Below are positions 41,030-47,460 of a DNA stretch of 64,000 nt, in pieces. The translations under genes were made by a program, and so were the position numbers. How positions within the stretch are numbered: the stretch's first letter is position 1; each line of letters starts with the position of its first letter. The notes under the pieces are model-generated. The model was not told the origin of the DNA and made no database searches. It worked only from the letters and a program-made list of their open reading frames with translations. This stretch comes from Macrococcoides canis. GTDB taxonomy: Bacteria; Bacillota; Bacilli; Staphylococcales; Staphylococcaceae. The DNA is taken from contig NZ_CP021059.1 of the NCBI RefSeq assembly GCF_002119805.1, positions 1,116,001 through 1,180,000 on the forward strand, in the 5' to 3' direction.

Positions 41030-41281
41030 ATGAATACTTATACACCAACAAGTGCTAGAAAAGATTTTTTCAACATCATCAAATCTGTTAATGAAGATAG
41101 TAAAGAAATATATATCGCACCAACTAAAATTGGAGAAAAAGGTGCTGTTTTAGTCGGCGAAGATGATTGGAATGCTATTCAGGAAACTTTATTCTTATTA
41201 GAAAAAGGTATCGCTTATCAAATTGAACAACGTAAAGACGAAGAAGAAATTGATTTTGACAGTACTTGGGATAATATATAA
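41030..41281 (+). CDS. YefM/Phd family antitoxin
   Basis: 83 residues from ATG 41030 (RBS GGGAGGG). N-terminal DNA-binding fold typical of Phd/YefM (TPTSARKDFFNIIKSVNEDSKE, then VLVGEDDWNAIQETLFLL) and an acidic C-terminal tail (RKDEEEIDFDSTWDNI) for toxin wrapping. Overlaps the toxin gene by one base (TAATG). Forms, with the toxin, a repressor of its own promoter. Confidence 0.9.
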   Translation: MNTYTPTSARKDFFNIIKSVNEDSKEIYIAPTKIGEKGAVLVGEDDWNAIQETLFLLEKGIAYQIEQRKDEEEIDFDSTWDNI

Positions 41282-41541
41282 TGTACAAAATTGTAATGAA
41301 ATCTAGTGTTAAGAAAGATTTAAAGAAGATTAAAAACACGCACTTAGAACCGAACTTTCTAAAAATCATTAATCAGCTTAAAGAAAATCCATATAATAAT
41401 AACCATTCTTTCGAAAAACTAATCCCCCCAATAAAGGGATTTTATTCGAGAAGGATAAATGTACAACATCGTGTTGTTTATACTGTAAATGACGAATTTA
41501 AAATTGTAACAATTTATTCAGCATATGGACATTATAAGTGA
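41281..41541 (+). CDS. Txe/YoeB family toxin
   Basis: 86 residues, RelE-fold ribosome-dependent mRNA interferase. Conserved features: basic N-terminus, FEKLIPPIKGFYSRRINVQH, RVVY and C-terminal GHYK supplying the catalytic His-Tyr pair. Antitoxin gene directly upstream. Stop codon abuts the stop of the convergent GNAT gene with no gap. Less canonical than the second YoeB in this window (44103). Confidence 0.9.
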   Translation: MYKIVMKSSVKKDLKKIKNTHLEPNFLKIINQLKENPYNNNHSFEKLIPPIKGFYSRRINVQHRVVYTVNDEFKIVTIYSAYGHYK

Positions 41542-41991
41542 TTATTTCATATCTTTACAAAGTATTATCTTATCCATCGCTTTTATACCATTTTCAATTA
41601 TGACTTCTTTATATGCATTGATAAAGAAGTCTTTTTCTATGCCTATTATTCTAAATCCACACTTTTGATATAACGCAAGCTGTTTCAGACTTGAGTTTGC
41701 TGTGGCAATGATTAATTTGTTATATCCTGAATGATTCGCTATTTTTTCAGCTTCTTTTAGCATCAATTTTCCATATCCTTTTCCTTGATGAGCTTCACTA
41801 ACTGCAACATTCATTATTTCCATCGTTGATTCACTTACTTCTTTAAGGACAACAACACCGATAGATTTACTTTGTTCTAATATATAGATTGAACTTTCAC
41901 TAATATATTGATTAATCATTTCAATCGAAGGTTCTGCTAATAACAATAACGCTAAAATTTCATCGTTAATTTCATAAACTTGTTTTAACAT
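41542..41991 (-). CDS. GNAT N-acetyltransferase
   Basis: 149 residues from the ATG at 41991 (RBS AAAGGTG); the longer frame is rejected. Acetyl-CoA loop AHQGKGYGKLMLKEAEKIA and YQKCGFRIIGIEKDFF. Substrate unknown. Directly abuts the YoeB-type toxin gene tail to tail. Confidence 0.85.
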   Translation of the reverse strand: MLKQVYEINDEILALLLLAEPSIEMINQYISESSIYILEQSKSIGVVVLKEVSESTMEIMNVAVSEAHQGKGYGKLMLKEAEKIANHSGYNKLIIATANSSLKQLALYQKCGFRIIGIEKDFFINAYKEVIIENGIKAMDKIILCKDMK

Positions 41992-42208
41992 CGAATCACC
42001 TTTTTGTAAGAATTTTCTGTATAATGTCATTATATATTTTTTCTTATGATAAACACAGAAAGGTGCATATTAATGAAACCAATTTGTACTTTTTAAGAAA
42101 CAGATGATAATAATATATTCATACTGATTTTACATATCTTTATACATCAATAAATAAATTTTAAAATATAATTAATACATTTATAAAACACATATATAGG
42201 AGGGTGCC

Positions 42209-43099
42209 ATGCATATTGATGATTTAAATGATCTCTTGCCAGGCTTTCATTTTGTGAAGTTAGAAAGCTTTAACAAAGGCTGGTCGGATGATCAAAAATA
42301 TATTGTTACTAGTCGTGATGATAAGTATCTATTACGTCTTTCTTCTTTTAAAGAAATAGAGGATATTAAATTACAAATTTATTTAGTTGAACAGTGTATG
42401 GACTTAGGACTTCCTGTGCAACAATTAGTATCACACGGTAAGTATCATAATCATTATTATTTATTATACCAATGGATTGAAGGTCATGAAGCTAAAGAAA
42501 TATTGCCGACATTAACTTTAGAAGAACAATATGAACTTGGTCTTGAAGCTGGGAGAATATTGAAAGCCATTCATGCTATACCTGGAGCAAATCAGTTTGG
42601 ATGGCGTGACTTTTTCCTAAAAAAAATCGAACGTAAGAAATCGATGTATCTAAACTGTGAATATAAATACGATAATGATCAGTGTTTATTTAATGTAATT
42701 GAAAAGTATGAAAATCGTATCATCGATAAACCTGTTGTCTACCACCACGGCGATTATCATGTTGGGAATATGGTCATTGATGAAAAAGGTAAACTATGGA
42801 TTATTGATTTTGATAGATGTAGTATCGGTGAATCATTTGAAGAATTCAATCGTATCAGCTGGTGTGTAAATACGAGTGAGGCATTTAGTAGAGGGCGCGT
42901 CGATGGATATTTTGCTGGTAAATTACCGATTGAATTTTGGGAAGTATTATCTGTTTATATCGCTACGAATATCTTATCTTCTTTACCATGGGCAGTCCCA
43001 TTTGGTAATAAACAAATACAAGTGATGAAAGAAGAATTTGAAGTACAACGTAAATATTATGAAGATTTTAATATTGTAATTCCTAAATGGTATAAATAA
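42209..43099 (+). CDS. Aminoglycoside phosphotransferase (APH) family kinase
   Basis: 296 residues, protein-kinase-like fold. Catalytic Brenner motif HHGDYHVGNMV (Asp182, Asn187) and metal-binding IIDFDR (Asp200). Phosphorylates a hydroxyl of a small molecule; APH-family genes include antibiotic kinases but also metabolic ones, and no specific resistance can be claimed. RBS AGGAGGG. First gene of a tight cluster with the Nudix remnant (31-base gap) and the papain-like protein. Confidence 0.88.
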   Translation: MHIDDLNDLLPGFHFVKLESFNKGWSDDQKYIVTSRDDKYLLRLSSFKEIEDIKLQIYLVEQCMDLGLPVQQLVSHGKYHNHYYLLYQWIEGHEAKEILPTLTLEEQYELGLEAGRILKAIHAIPGANQFGWRDFFLKKIERKKSMYLNCEYKYDNDQCLFNVIEKYENRIIDKPVVYHHGDYHVGNMVIDEKGKLWIIDFDRCSIGESFEEFNRISWCVNTSEAFSRGRVDGYFAGKLPIEFWEVLSVYIATNILSSLPWAVPFGNKQIQVMKEEFEVQRKYYEDFNIVIPKWYK

Positions 43100-43130
43100 T
43101 ATTACGAATTACATCATTGGAGGGATACAC

Positions 43131-43313
43131 TTGAGTGAAATATGGGAACTTCTAGATATCAATAGACAAAAAACTGGTATCCTCCATGAAAGAGGCGTTA
43201 CAGTACCTGATGGATTATACCATTTAGTAGTAGAAATCTGGGTACAGAAACCAAATGATGAATTAATACCAGAATTATGGGATAGATATTGTAAGTATAT
43301 TAAAGTGGGGTAG
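43131..43313 (+). pseudogene. Nudix hydrolase remnant, catalytic core deleted
   Basis: 60 codons starting TTG with GGAGGG. The first 45 residues (EIWELLDINRQKTGILHERG, then VPDGLYHLVVEIWVQ) are the N-terminus of an Idi-like Nudix hydrolase, normally 160-180 residues. After NDELIPELW the Nudix box and the rest of the domain are gone; the last residues WDRYCKYIKVG may be the original C-terminus, which suggests an internal in-frame deletion of about 100 codons. Translation signals are intact, so a non-enzymatic peptide may still be made. Confidence 0.75.
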
Positions 43314-43318
43314 TTAAC

Positions 43319-44080
43319 ATGCGTAATTTGAAGTTCGAGTTTGATCTTTTCTTTATATCAGAAGCTTTCTTAAATGAACATCAGCATAATTTAATAAACA
43401 CTTTAATTGTTCCGAAAGAAGAGTTTAAGAAAAACAGTAGCTTATCTAATGTTGTTAACAATTCAACGTATCAAACATGGCATCTAACATATGAGTTTGT
43501 TATTGCAGCTGAACCTGGATGGTATGAAAGCATAGAAAATACATTTAAAGATGCATTGAAACAAGAAATGATCGATAATGGTACTCAGCTGATCAATGAT
43601 GATAGATTAATCACTTCAGCATATTGGGATACGCTCTCAAGAAATAAACAAATAAGCTTTATCCAACAGTTCGATGATGAACCTAGCAAAACATATATAA
43701 CACAGTTCAGTTCAATATCTCATCTTACTGCATTACATAATAAATTCCCGGAAAACCATGGCGCAAATTGTTTGTCGGCAACACTGTATGCATTAACTAA
43801 AAATCCATTTATATTAGAACAGTGGGTGCATCAGGAAACCTTTATGCACTTCCTTAACCGTCTTGGATACAAAGAAGTAGAATCTTCATTTATTAGTGGA
43901 GATATTATCTGTTTCTATCAGGATAACTTATTAACACATGCATGTTATGCGATTGATGACGAATATGTCTTTAACAAGCAAGGACAGACATTCTGGGAGC
44001 CGTGGACGATAGAACGATTTGAGACGATTCAAAATAATAGAGATGAAGTTAATTATAAAATTTATAAAAAATTAAGGTAG
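43319..44080 (+). CDS. Uncharacterised protein with papain/NlpC-P60-like features
   Basis: 253 residues, not recognised as a named family. The N-terminal 120 residues look like a separate alpha/beta domain. The C-terminal half shows an ordering seen in papain-fold amidases: Cys151 opening a helix (HGANCLSATLYALT), SGDIICFYQDN, His207 (LLTHACYAI), then YVFNKQG with a polar residue. No signal peptide, so a cytosolic substrate or a transferase is likely. Begins 5 bases after the Nudix remnant, so co-transcribed with the APH-type kinase. Function unknown. Confidence 0.7.
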   Translation: MRNLKFEFDLFFISEAFLNEHQHNLINTLIVPKEEFKKNSSLSNVVNNSTYQTWHLTYEFVIAAEPGWYESIENTFKDALKQEMIDNGTQLINDDRLITSAYWDTLSRNKQISFIQQFDDEPSKTYITQFSSISHLTALHNKFPENHGANCLSATLYALTKNPFILEQWVHQETFMHFLNRLGYKEVESSFISGDIICFYQDNLLTHACYAIDDEYVFNKQGQTFWEPWTIERFETIQNNRDEVNYKIYKKLR

Positions 44081-44112
44081 AATAGTCTGATGAATAGCTA
44101 TTCTACCTTTTA
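44074..44112. terminator. Bidirectional terminator
   Basis: 12-bp stem aaggtagaatag / ctattctacctt, overlapping the stop codon of the upstream gene and reaching the last codons of the YoeB-type gene. Confidence 0.85.
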
Positions 44113-44375
44113 TAATGAAAACGACATTGTAAAATACAAATTGAATCATCTTCTATCTTATATACGAGCCTATGTTCATGAGTGATTCTTCTGCTATAGC
44201 AACCTGTATAGTTTCCTAATAATTTTTCTGGCTTACCTATACCTTCATTTGCACCATCAATCATAATACTCTTTATTAGTTTATTTATTTTCTTTAATAC
44301 AGTTTTATCGTTAGTTTGCCAGTACGTATAATCTTCAAAACCACTTGAATAAAATAGTATCTTTTTCTTAGGCAT
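44103..44375 (-). CDS. yoeB: YoeB family toxin (second module)
   Basis: 90 residues, a canonical YoeB: FEDYTYWQTNDKTVLKKIN, GIGKPEKLLGNYTGCYSRRI, HEHRLVYKI and C-terminal RFHYKR with the catalytic Glu/Arg/His/Tyr set. Ribosome-dependent mRNA cleavage at translation start. It overlaps the antitoxin gene by 8 bases. Confidence 0.95.
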   Translation of the reverse strand: MPKKKILFYSSGFEDYTYWQTNDKTVLKKINKLIKSIMIDGANEGIGKPEKLLGNYTGCYSRRITHEHRLVYKIEDDSICILQCRFHYKR

Positions 44376-44625
44376 CTAAATCAATCTCAACTTGAAGTAA
44401 GTTATTTTTATCAGTTGATTCATCTATCGCTTTTTGTAATCTTTCGGCATTCGCTGGTGTACTCTGTAAATAAAGTGTTTCAATCATACTATTATAATCT
44501 TGTTCAGATAATATCACGGCATTATGCGTATTTGTTGTGATTGTGTAAGGTTCACAGTCTTCATTAACAATATCTATAATTTTTCTAAAATTTGATCTTG
44601 CATTAGAATAAGTTGTGACTTTCAT
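44368..44625 (-). CDS. yefM: YefM family antitoxin (second module)
   Basis: 85 residues from the ATG at 44625 (RBS GGAGGCG); the upstream extension covers the operator and is rejected. MKVTTYSNARSNFRKIIDIV and VILSEQDYNSMIETLYLQ are the YefM/Axe signature; acidic C-terminus. Upstream on the minus strand lie TTGTACAA and TTGTATACA, matching the TGTACA-type operator core. Confidence 0.95.
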   Translation of the reverse strand: MKVTTYSNARSNFRKIIDIVNEDCEPYTITTNTHNAVILSEQDYNSMIETLYLQSTPANAERLQKAIDESTDKNNLLQVEIDLDA

Positions 44626-44638
44626 TTTATCGCCTCCT

Positions 44639-44646
44639 TGTACAAC
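44639..44646. promoter_or_regulatory. YefM operator core
   Basis: TTGTACAA palindrome 14 bases before the yefM start; a related TGTATACA occurs about 30 bases further upstream (44671-44678). Role by analogy with characterised yefM-yoeB operators. Confidence 0.6.
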
Positions 44647-44715
44647 ATTATTGTACCACTCAAGAGATATTATGTATACAATCATTACTTTTTACTCTTA
44701 AATATACTGATTTTA

Positions 44716-44750
44716 AAAACCCACCACTCAAATATTTGAGCGATGGGTTT
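44716..44750 (-). terminator. Terminator of the decayed membrane-protein gene
   Basis: aaacccaccactcaaa / tttgagcgatgggttt, imperfect 16-bp stem; on the minus strand it follows the stop of the remnant and ends in a T-run. Confidence 0.7.
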
Positions 44751-44755
44751 GTGCT

Positions 44756-44866
44756 TTAGAATATATTTTTAAATCGATATGTGAGTAAACATATCAATAA
44801 GTAAGCAAGGGATGCTACAACAAATGCGAATGTTTTCGAAATAGCGATATTAGGATATTGTAATTT
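44756..44866 (-). pseudogene. C-terminal remnant of an integral membrane protein
   Basis: An open frame without start or RBS, ending at a normal stop and terminator. It reads QYPNIAISKTFAFVVASLAY then LLICLLTYRFKNIF, one membrane helix and a basic tail typical of the last helix of a permease or multi-helix transporter. The 5' part is missing; relB promoter sequence starts where the frame loses similarity. Family not identifiable from so short a piece. Confidence 0.5.
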
Positions 44867-44898
44867 TTCACACTTTGTTGTACAATTGTGTTACACAA
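44858..44898 (+). promoter_or_regulatory. relBE-like promoter and operator
   Basis: -35 TTGTAA (44858-44863), 17-bp spacer, -10 TACAAT (44881-44886), then the perfect inverted repeat TTGTGTTACACAA (44886-44898) covering the start point, a probable antitoxin operator. Confidence 0.75.
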
Positions 44899-44913
44899 AT
44901 AGGAGATGATATT

Positions 44914-45138
44914 ATGGCTACTATTACTATCAGGGTAAGCGAAGATGAAAAGAATTTTTTAAAATATATGTCAGAATTTATGAACTTAAGCTTAACTGAC
45001 TTAATTAAGAATTATACCATTGAAGATCTTGAAGATTTATTTGATACTCATGTTGCCGATAAGGCATATATTGAATGGTCTAAAAATAAGCAGACTGTTT
45101 CTCACAATGATGTTATGCAAGAATTTGGATTACTATGA
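44914..45138 (+). CDS. RelB-type antitoxin
   Basis: 74 residues from ATG 44914 (RBS AGGAG). Ribbon-helix-helix start MATITIRVSEDEKNFLKYMS, then NLSLTDLIKNYTIEDLEDLFD, and a C-terminal toxin-binding tail. The stop overlaps the toxin start (ATGA), giving coupled translation. Confidence 0.9.
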   Translation: MATITIRVSEDEKNFLKYMSEFMNLSLTDLIKNYTIEDLEDLFDTHVADKAYIEWSKNKQTVSHNDVMQEFGLL

Positions 45139-45401
45139 AATACAGTGTCGAATATGTTCCTAAGGTCATTAAACAATTACGAAAAATGGATGCCCAATCC
45201 AGTAGATTACTATTACAATGGATTAATAAAAATATTGTTCATTGTGAAGATCCCAGAAGCTCAGGAAAAGCTTTGACTGGTAACTATAGTGGTTTTTGGC
45301 GTTATAGAGTTGGACAATTTCGTATTATTACTAAAATAGAAGATGATAAATTAATTATTTTAGTAATTTCAATAGATCATAGAAAAAATATTTATCGATA
45401 A
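45135..45401 (+). CDS. RelE/ParE family toxin
   Basis: 88 residues. YSVEYVPKVIKQLRKMD, GKALTGNYSGFWRYRVGQFRII and the C-terminal SIDHRKNIYR are the RelE signature (compare HRxDIYR). Probably a ribosome-dependent mRNA interferase; ParE-type gyrase poisoning is less likely from the tail. Terminated by, or reading into, the GntR-operator hairpin at 45422. Confidence 0.92.
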   Translation: MKYSVEYVPKVIKQLRKMDAQSSRLLLQWINKNIVHCEDPRSSGKALTGNYSGFWRYRVGQFRIITKIEDDKLIILVISIDHRKNIYR

Positions 45402-45409
45402 CATCGAAC

Positions 45410-45437
45410 TTGTAATCCTACACCAATCTGTTATAAT
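45410..45437 (+). promoter_or_regulatory. Promoter of the GntR unit
   Basis: -35 TTGTAA (45410-45415), 16-bp spacer, -10 TATAAT (45432-45437). The -10 lies within the first operator. Confidence 0.75.
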
Positions 45438-45456
45438 AAATGTATAACAGATTGGT
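45422..45456. promoter_or_regulatory. GntR operator 1 / possible hairpin
   Basis: Perfect 14-bp inverted repeat accaatctgttata / tataacagattggt with a 7-bp spacer. It includes the -10 and is followed by TTTTTATTTTTG, so as RNA it could also end the upstream relBE message. Confidence 0.75.
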
Positions 45457-45475
45457 TTTTATTTTTGTCTTTATA

Positions 45476-45500
45476 TCTGTTCTACAACTTGTATAACAGA
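45476..45500. promoter_or_regulatory. GntR operator 2
   Basis: tctgttctac / gtataacaga, 10-bp arms with one mismatch and a 5-bp spacer, sharing the half-site TATAACAGA with operator 1. It abuts the RBS of the regulator. Confidence 0.7.
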
Positions 45501-45511
45501 GAGGTGATTGA

Positions 45512-45880
45512 ATGTACATAGAGATTGATGAAACAAGTAGTGTACCGGTATATTTACAGCTTGCCAATCAAATGATTCATCATATTGCAGAAGGGAATAT
45601 CGTACCTTATGATCCGTTACCTTCTGGTCGTGTATTTGCGAAGAGTCTTCAGATTAATATGCATACGGTGAACAAAGCCTATCATTATCTGGAGGAGAAA
45701 CAATTGATTCTTGTGCAGCCGAAGTCTGGTGCGATGATTCATCCTGATGCTTTAAAGGCTGCGACAAAAGTTGAACAGGAAGATTTAATACGTCGCTTGA
45801 AACCGATTATTGATGAAGCAAAGTGCAAACAATTGGATGTTGCTGATTTACTGAAATTAATTGAAGAGGGAGAGGGTTAA
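45512..45880 (+). CDS. GntR family regulator (YtrA/YhcF-type)
   Basis: 122 residues. N-terminal winged helix (VPVYLQLANQMIHHIAEGNI, LPSGRVFAKSLQINMHTVNKAYHYLEEK in pieces) and a short helical C-terminal dimerisation tail without ligand-binding domain, as in the YtrA subfamily. Likely represses its own two-gene operon through the two operators upstream. RBS GAGAGGTG. Its stop overlaps the next gene's start by one base. Confidence 0.92.
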   Translation: MYIEIDETSSVPVYLQLANQMIHHIAEGNIVPYDPLPSGRVFAKSLQINMHTVNKAYHYLEEKQLILVQPKSGAMIHPDALKAATKVEQEDLIRRLKPIIDEAKCKQLDVADLLKLIEEGEG

Positions 45881-46980
45881 TGATGGAAGGTTTATTACTT
45901 AGTGGCATACTGTTTTTAACCGGTTTATTGTTCTTATTGAATGGTCGTTTCGTTCGTCGTAATATATTATTCAGTGTCTATGTGCCTGAGAGTGAAACGA
46001 ATAATACTATGATTCAACCGATAAAGTTTCGTTACAACAGGCAGATAATCATATTAGCAATCGCTGTATCTCTATTATTTAGTTTGATTTATTTATTTGC
46101 TAGTCATTCAGCAGCACTTCTGAGCTTTGTCGTATTACTGCATGTTTTAATTATCGTCGCAATACTTATCTATAAGAACGCCCATGATGACTTAAAAGCT
46201 GTAAAGATAAGTGAAGACTGGATGAAAGATATTAAAGTAGTGAAAGCGACTGATACAAGTTTAATGACAGAAAGTTCTCCGCTTCCGAATGCTTTATTTG
46301 TGATTCAGCTACTTGCATTTATCGCTGCGTTTATATTTGTTGCACTGAACTATGATAGAATACCTGAAACGATAGCAACACATTGGAATATTAAGGGTGA
46401 AGCCGATAACTTTAGTCCTAAAAATATCATCAGTGTATTTGCGCCTGGTGTACTTGGCCTTGTAATTTTGTTAGTACTTTTTGCAAGTTCAAAAGGGATA
46501 AACTTTTTCGATAGTAGTGTTAATCCTGCTACTAAGTCTGCTTCGATTAAATTTGTCAAGAAATCTAAGTTGATTAACAGTATGATGATTCATCTCATAT
46601 CATTTACGATGACTTTACTCTTTATTTTAATCTTTGTACGGCCTGCTATCTATAAAGGGGATTATCTTCCTCATGGAATTATGATAATGTTAATCGCTAT
46701 AATGCTGGGTATCACAGTAGTTTGTCTTTATTTACAAGTTTCTGAAGATAAGAAGTATCGTCAGGCAGCAGCTTCATCAGACAAAGCACCTTATTATAAT
46801 GAAGATCATTACATCTTCGGACTATTCTATTATAATCCGGATGATTCTAATGTCTGGGTACCGAAGATTTCTCAAATGGGTATGACACTCAATATGGCGC
46901 GACCGATGTCCTGGTTTATCGCGTTTATGCTTATAGGTTTACCCTTTGTAATCATTGCGCTTATTACAATTTTCTCATAA
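45880..46980 (+). CDS. DUF1648/DUF5808 membrane protein
   Basis: 366 residues with about eight membrane segments. The central IPETIATHWNIKGEADNFSPK is the DUF1648 (SdpI-like) motif; the C-terminal NVWVPKISQMGMTLNMARPMSW resembles DUF5808. Partner of the YtrA-type regulator in many bacilli; suspected in immunity to or sensing of membrane-active peptides (inference from SdpI relatives). Translationally coupled to the regulator. Confidence 0.85.
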   Translation: MMEGLLLSGILFLTGLLFLLNGRFVRRNILFSVYVPESETNNTMIQPIKFRYNRQIIILAIAVSLLFSLIYLFASHSAALLSFVVLLHVLIIVAILIYKNAHDDLKAVKISEDWMKDIKVVKATDTSLMTESSPLPNALFVIQLLAFIAAFIFVALNYDRIPETIATHWNIKGEADNFSPKNIISVFAPGVLGLVILLVLFASSKGINFFDSSVNPATKSASIKFVKKSKLINSMMIHLISFTMTLLFILIFVRPAIYKGDYLPHGIMIMLIAIMLGITVVCLYLQVSEDKKYRQAAASSDKAPYYNEDHYIFGLFYYNPDDSNVWVPKISQMGMTLNMARPMSWFIAFMLIGLPFVIIALITIFS

Positions 46981-46991
46981 TGTTTTAATAC

Positions 46992-47049
46992 GAAGTTAAC
47001 TTCATTTTTTACGAATGTTTCGTTAGATCTGAAGTTAACTTCATTTTTT
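46992..47049 (+). terminator. Twin short terminators
   Basis: gaagttaacttcatttttt occurs twice (46992-47010 and 47031-47049), each a 12-bp perfect palindrome plus T-run, giving tandem weak terminators. Confidence 0.65.
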
Positions 47050-47107
47050 ATTTAATCTATTTTCTATTATTATAAATATAACAATCAAATCATTAGGAGT
47101 CGTCTGT

Positions 47108-47221
47108 ATGATTCAATCTTTGACATTAGAAAAGTTAGGGACCGTAACCAACCTTGCTTTAAGACTAGGGCCGGACAATGTAACAAGTAGAATCGTGTGT
47201 TTTAAAAAGAAAATAGAGTGA
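47108..47221 (+). CDS. 37-residue ORF, unknown
   Basis: ATG 47108 preceded by TTAGGAG (about 8 bases). The peptide begins MIQSLTLEKLGTVTNLALRL and ends in a basic CFKKKIE tail. A terminator hairpin starts 22 bases after the stop. It may be a true small protein or the surviving N-terminus of a longer one; no family recognised. Confidence 0.4.
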   Translation: MIQSLTLEKLGTVTNLALRLGPDNVTSRIVCFKKKIE

Positions 47222-47243
47222 TTTATATGTTTATTACATGTGT

Positions 47244-47286
47244 TCCGGCAAATGTGGAGTTGTATTCCATATTTGCCGGACTTTTT
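47244..47286 (+). terminator. Terminator after the 37-residue ORF
   Basis: tccggcaaatgtgga / tccatatttgccgga, 15-bp stem with one G-T pair, 7-nt loop, CTTTTT. Confidence 0.85.
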
Positions 47287-47307
47287 CGTAGATTTTCATG
47301 ATTTTTT

Positions 47308-47341
47308 GCGGCTAATATGGAGTGGCAGCCCATATTACCTT
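47308..47341 (+). repeat. Second hairpin related to the preceding terminator
   Basis: gcggctaatatggagtggca... with arms taatatgg / ccatatta. Its order of elements (CGGC, AAATGTGGAG or TAATATGGAG, then CCATATT) copies the hairpin 65 bases upstream, so the two look duplicated and diverged. Confidence 0.5.
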
Positions 47342-47374
47342 TTATTTATTTTTGTTTTAATATCCCGGAAAATA

Positions 47375-47388
47375 AGAACATACGTTCT
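47375..47388. promoter_or_regulatory. LexA box upstream of the Y-family polymerase
   Basis: AGAACATACGTTCT, near-perfect palindrome fitting the LexA consensus. Confidence 0.88.
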
Positions 47389-47395
47389 ATTTTTA

Positions 47396-47424
47396 TTGAA
47401 ATAGAACGTATGTTCTGGTATGAT
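47396..47424 (+). promoter_or_regulatory. SOS promoter of the Y-family polymerase
   Basis: -35 TTGAAA (47396-47401), 17-bp spacer, -10 TATGAT (47419-47424). A second LexA box, AGAACGTATGTTCT (47403-47416), fills the spacer exactly as at sosA. Confidence 0.88.
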
Positions 47425-47460
47425 AAATATATCATCAAAGATTATAAGAGGGTGCTTATT

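Noticed and set aside
42209-43099. Acquired aminoglycoside resistance gene
   Set aside because: Only the general APH kinase motifs are visible; no similarity to a specific resistance enzyme could be established, so no resistance is claimed.
47317-47460. 48-residue extension of the Y-family polymerase
   Set aside because: The stretch contains both LexA boxes and the promoter; ATG 47461 has the RBS and matches the family start.
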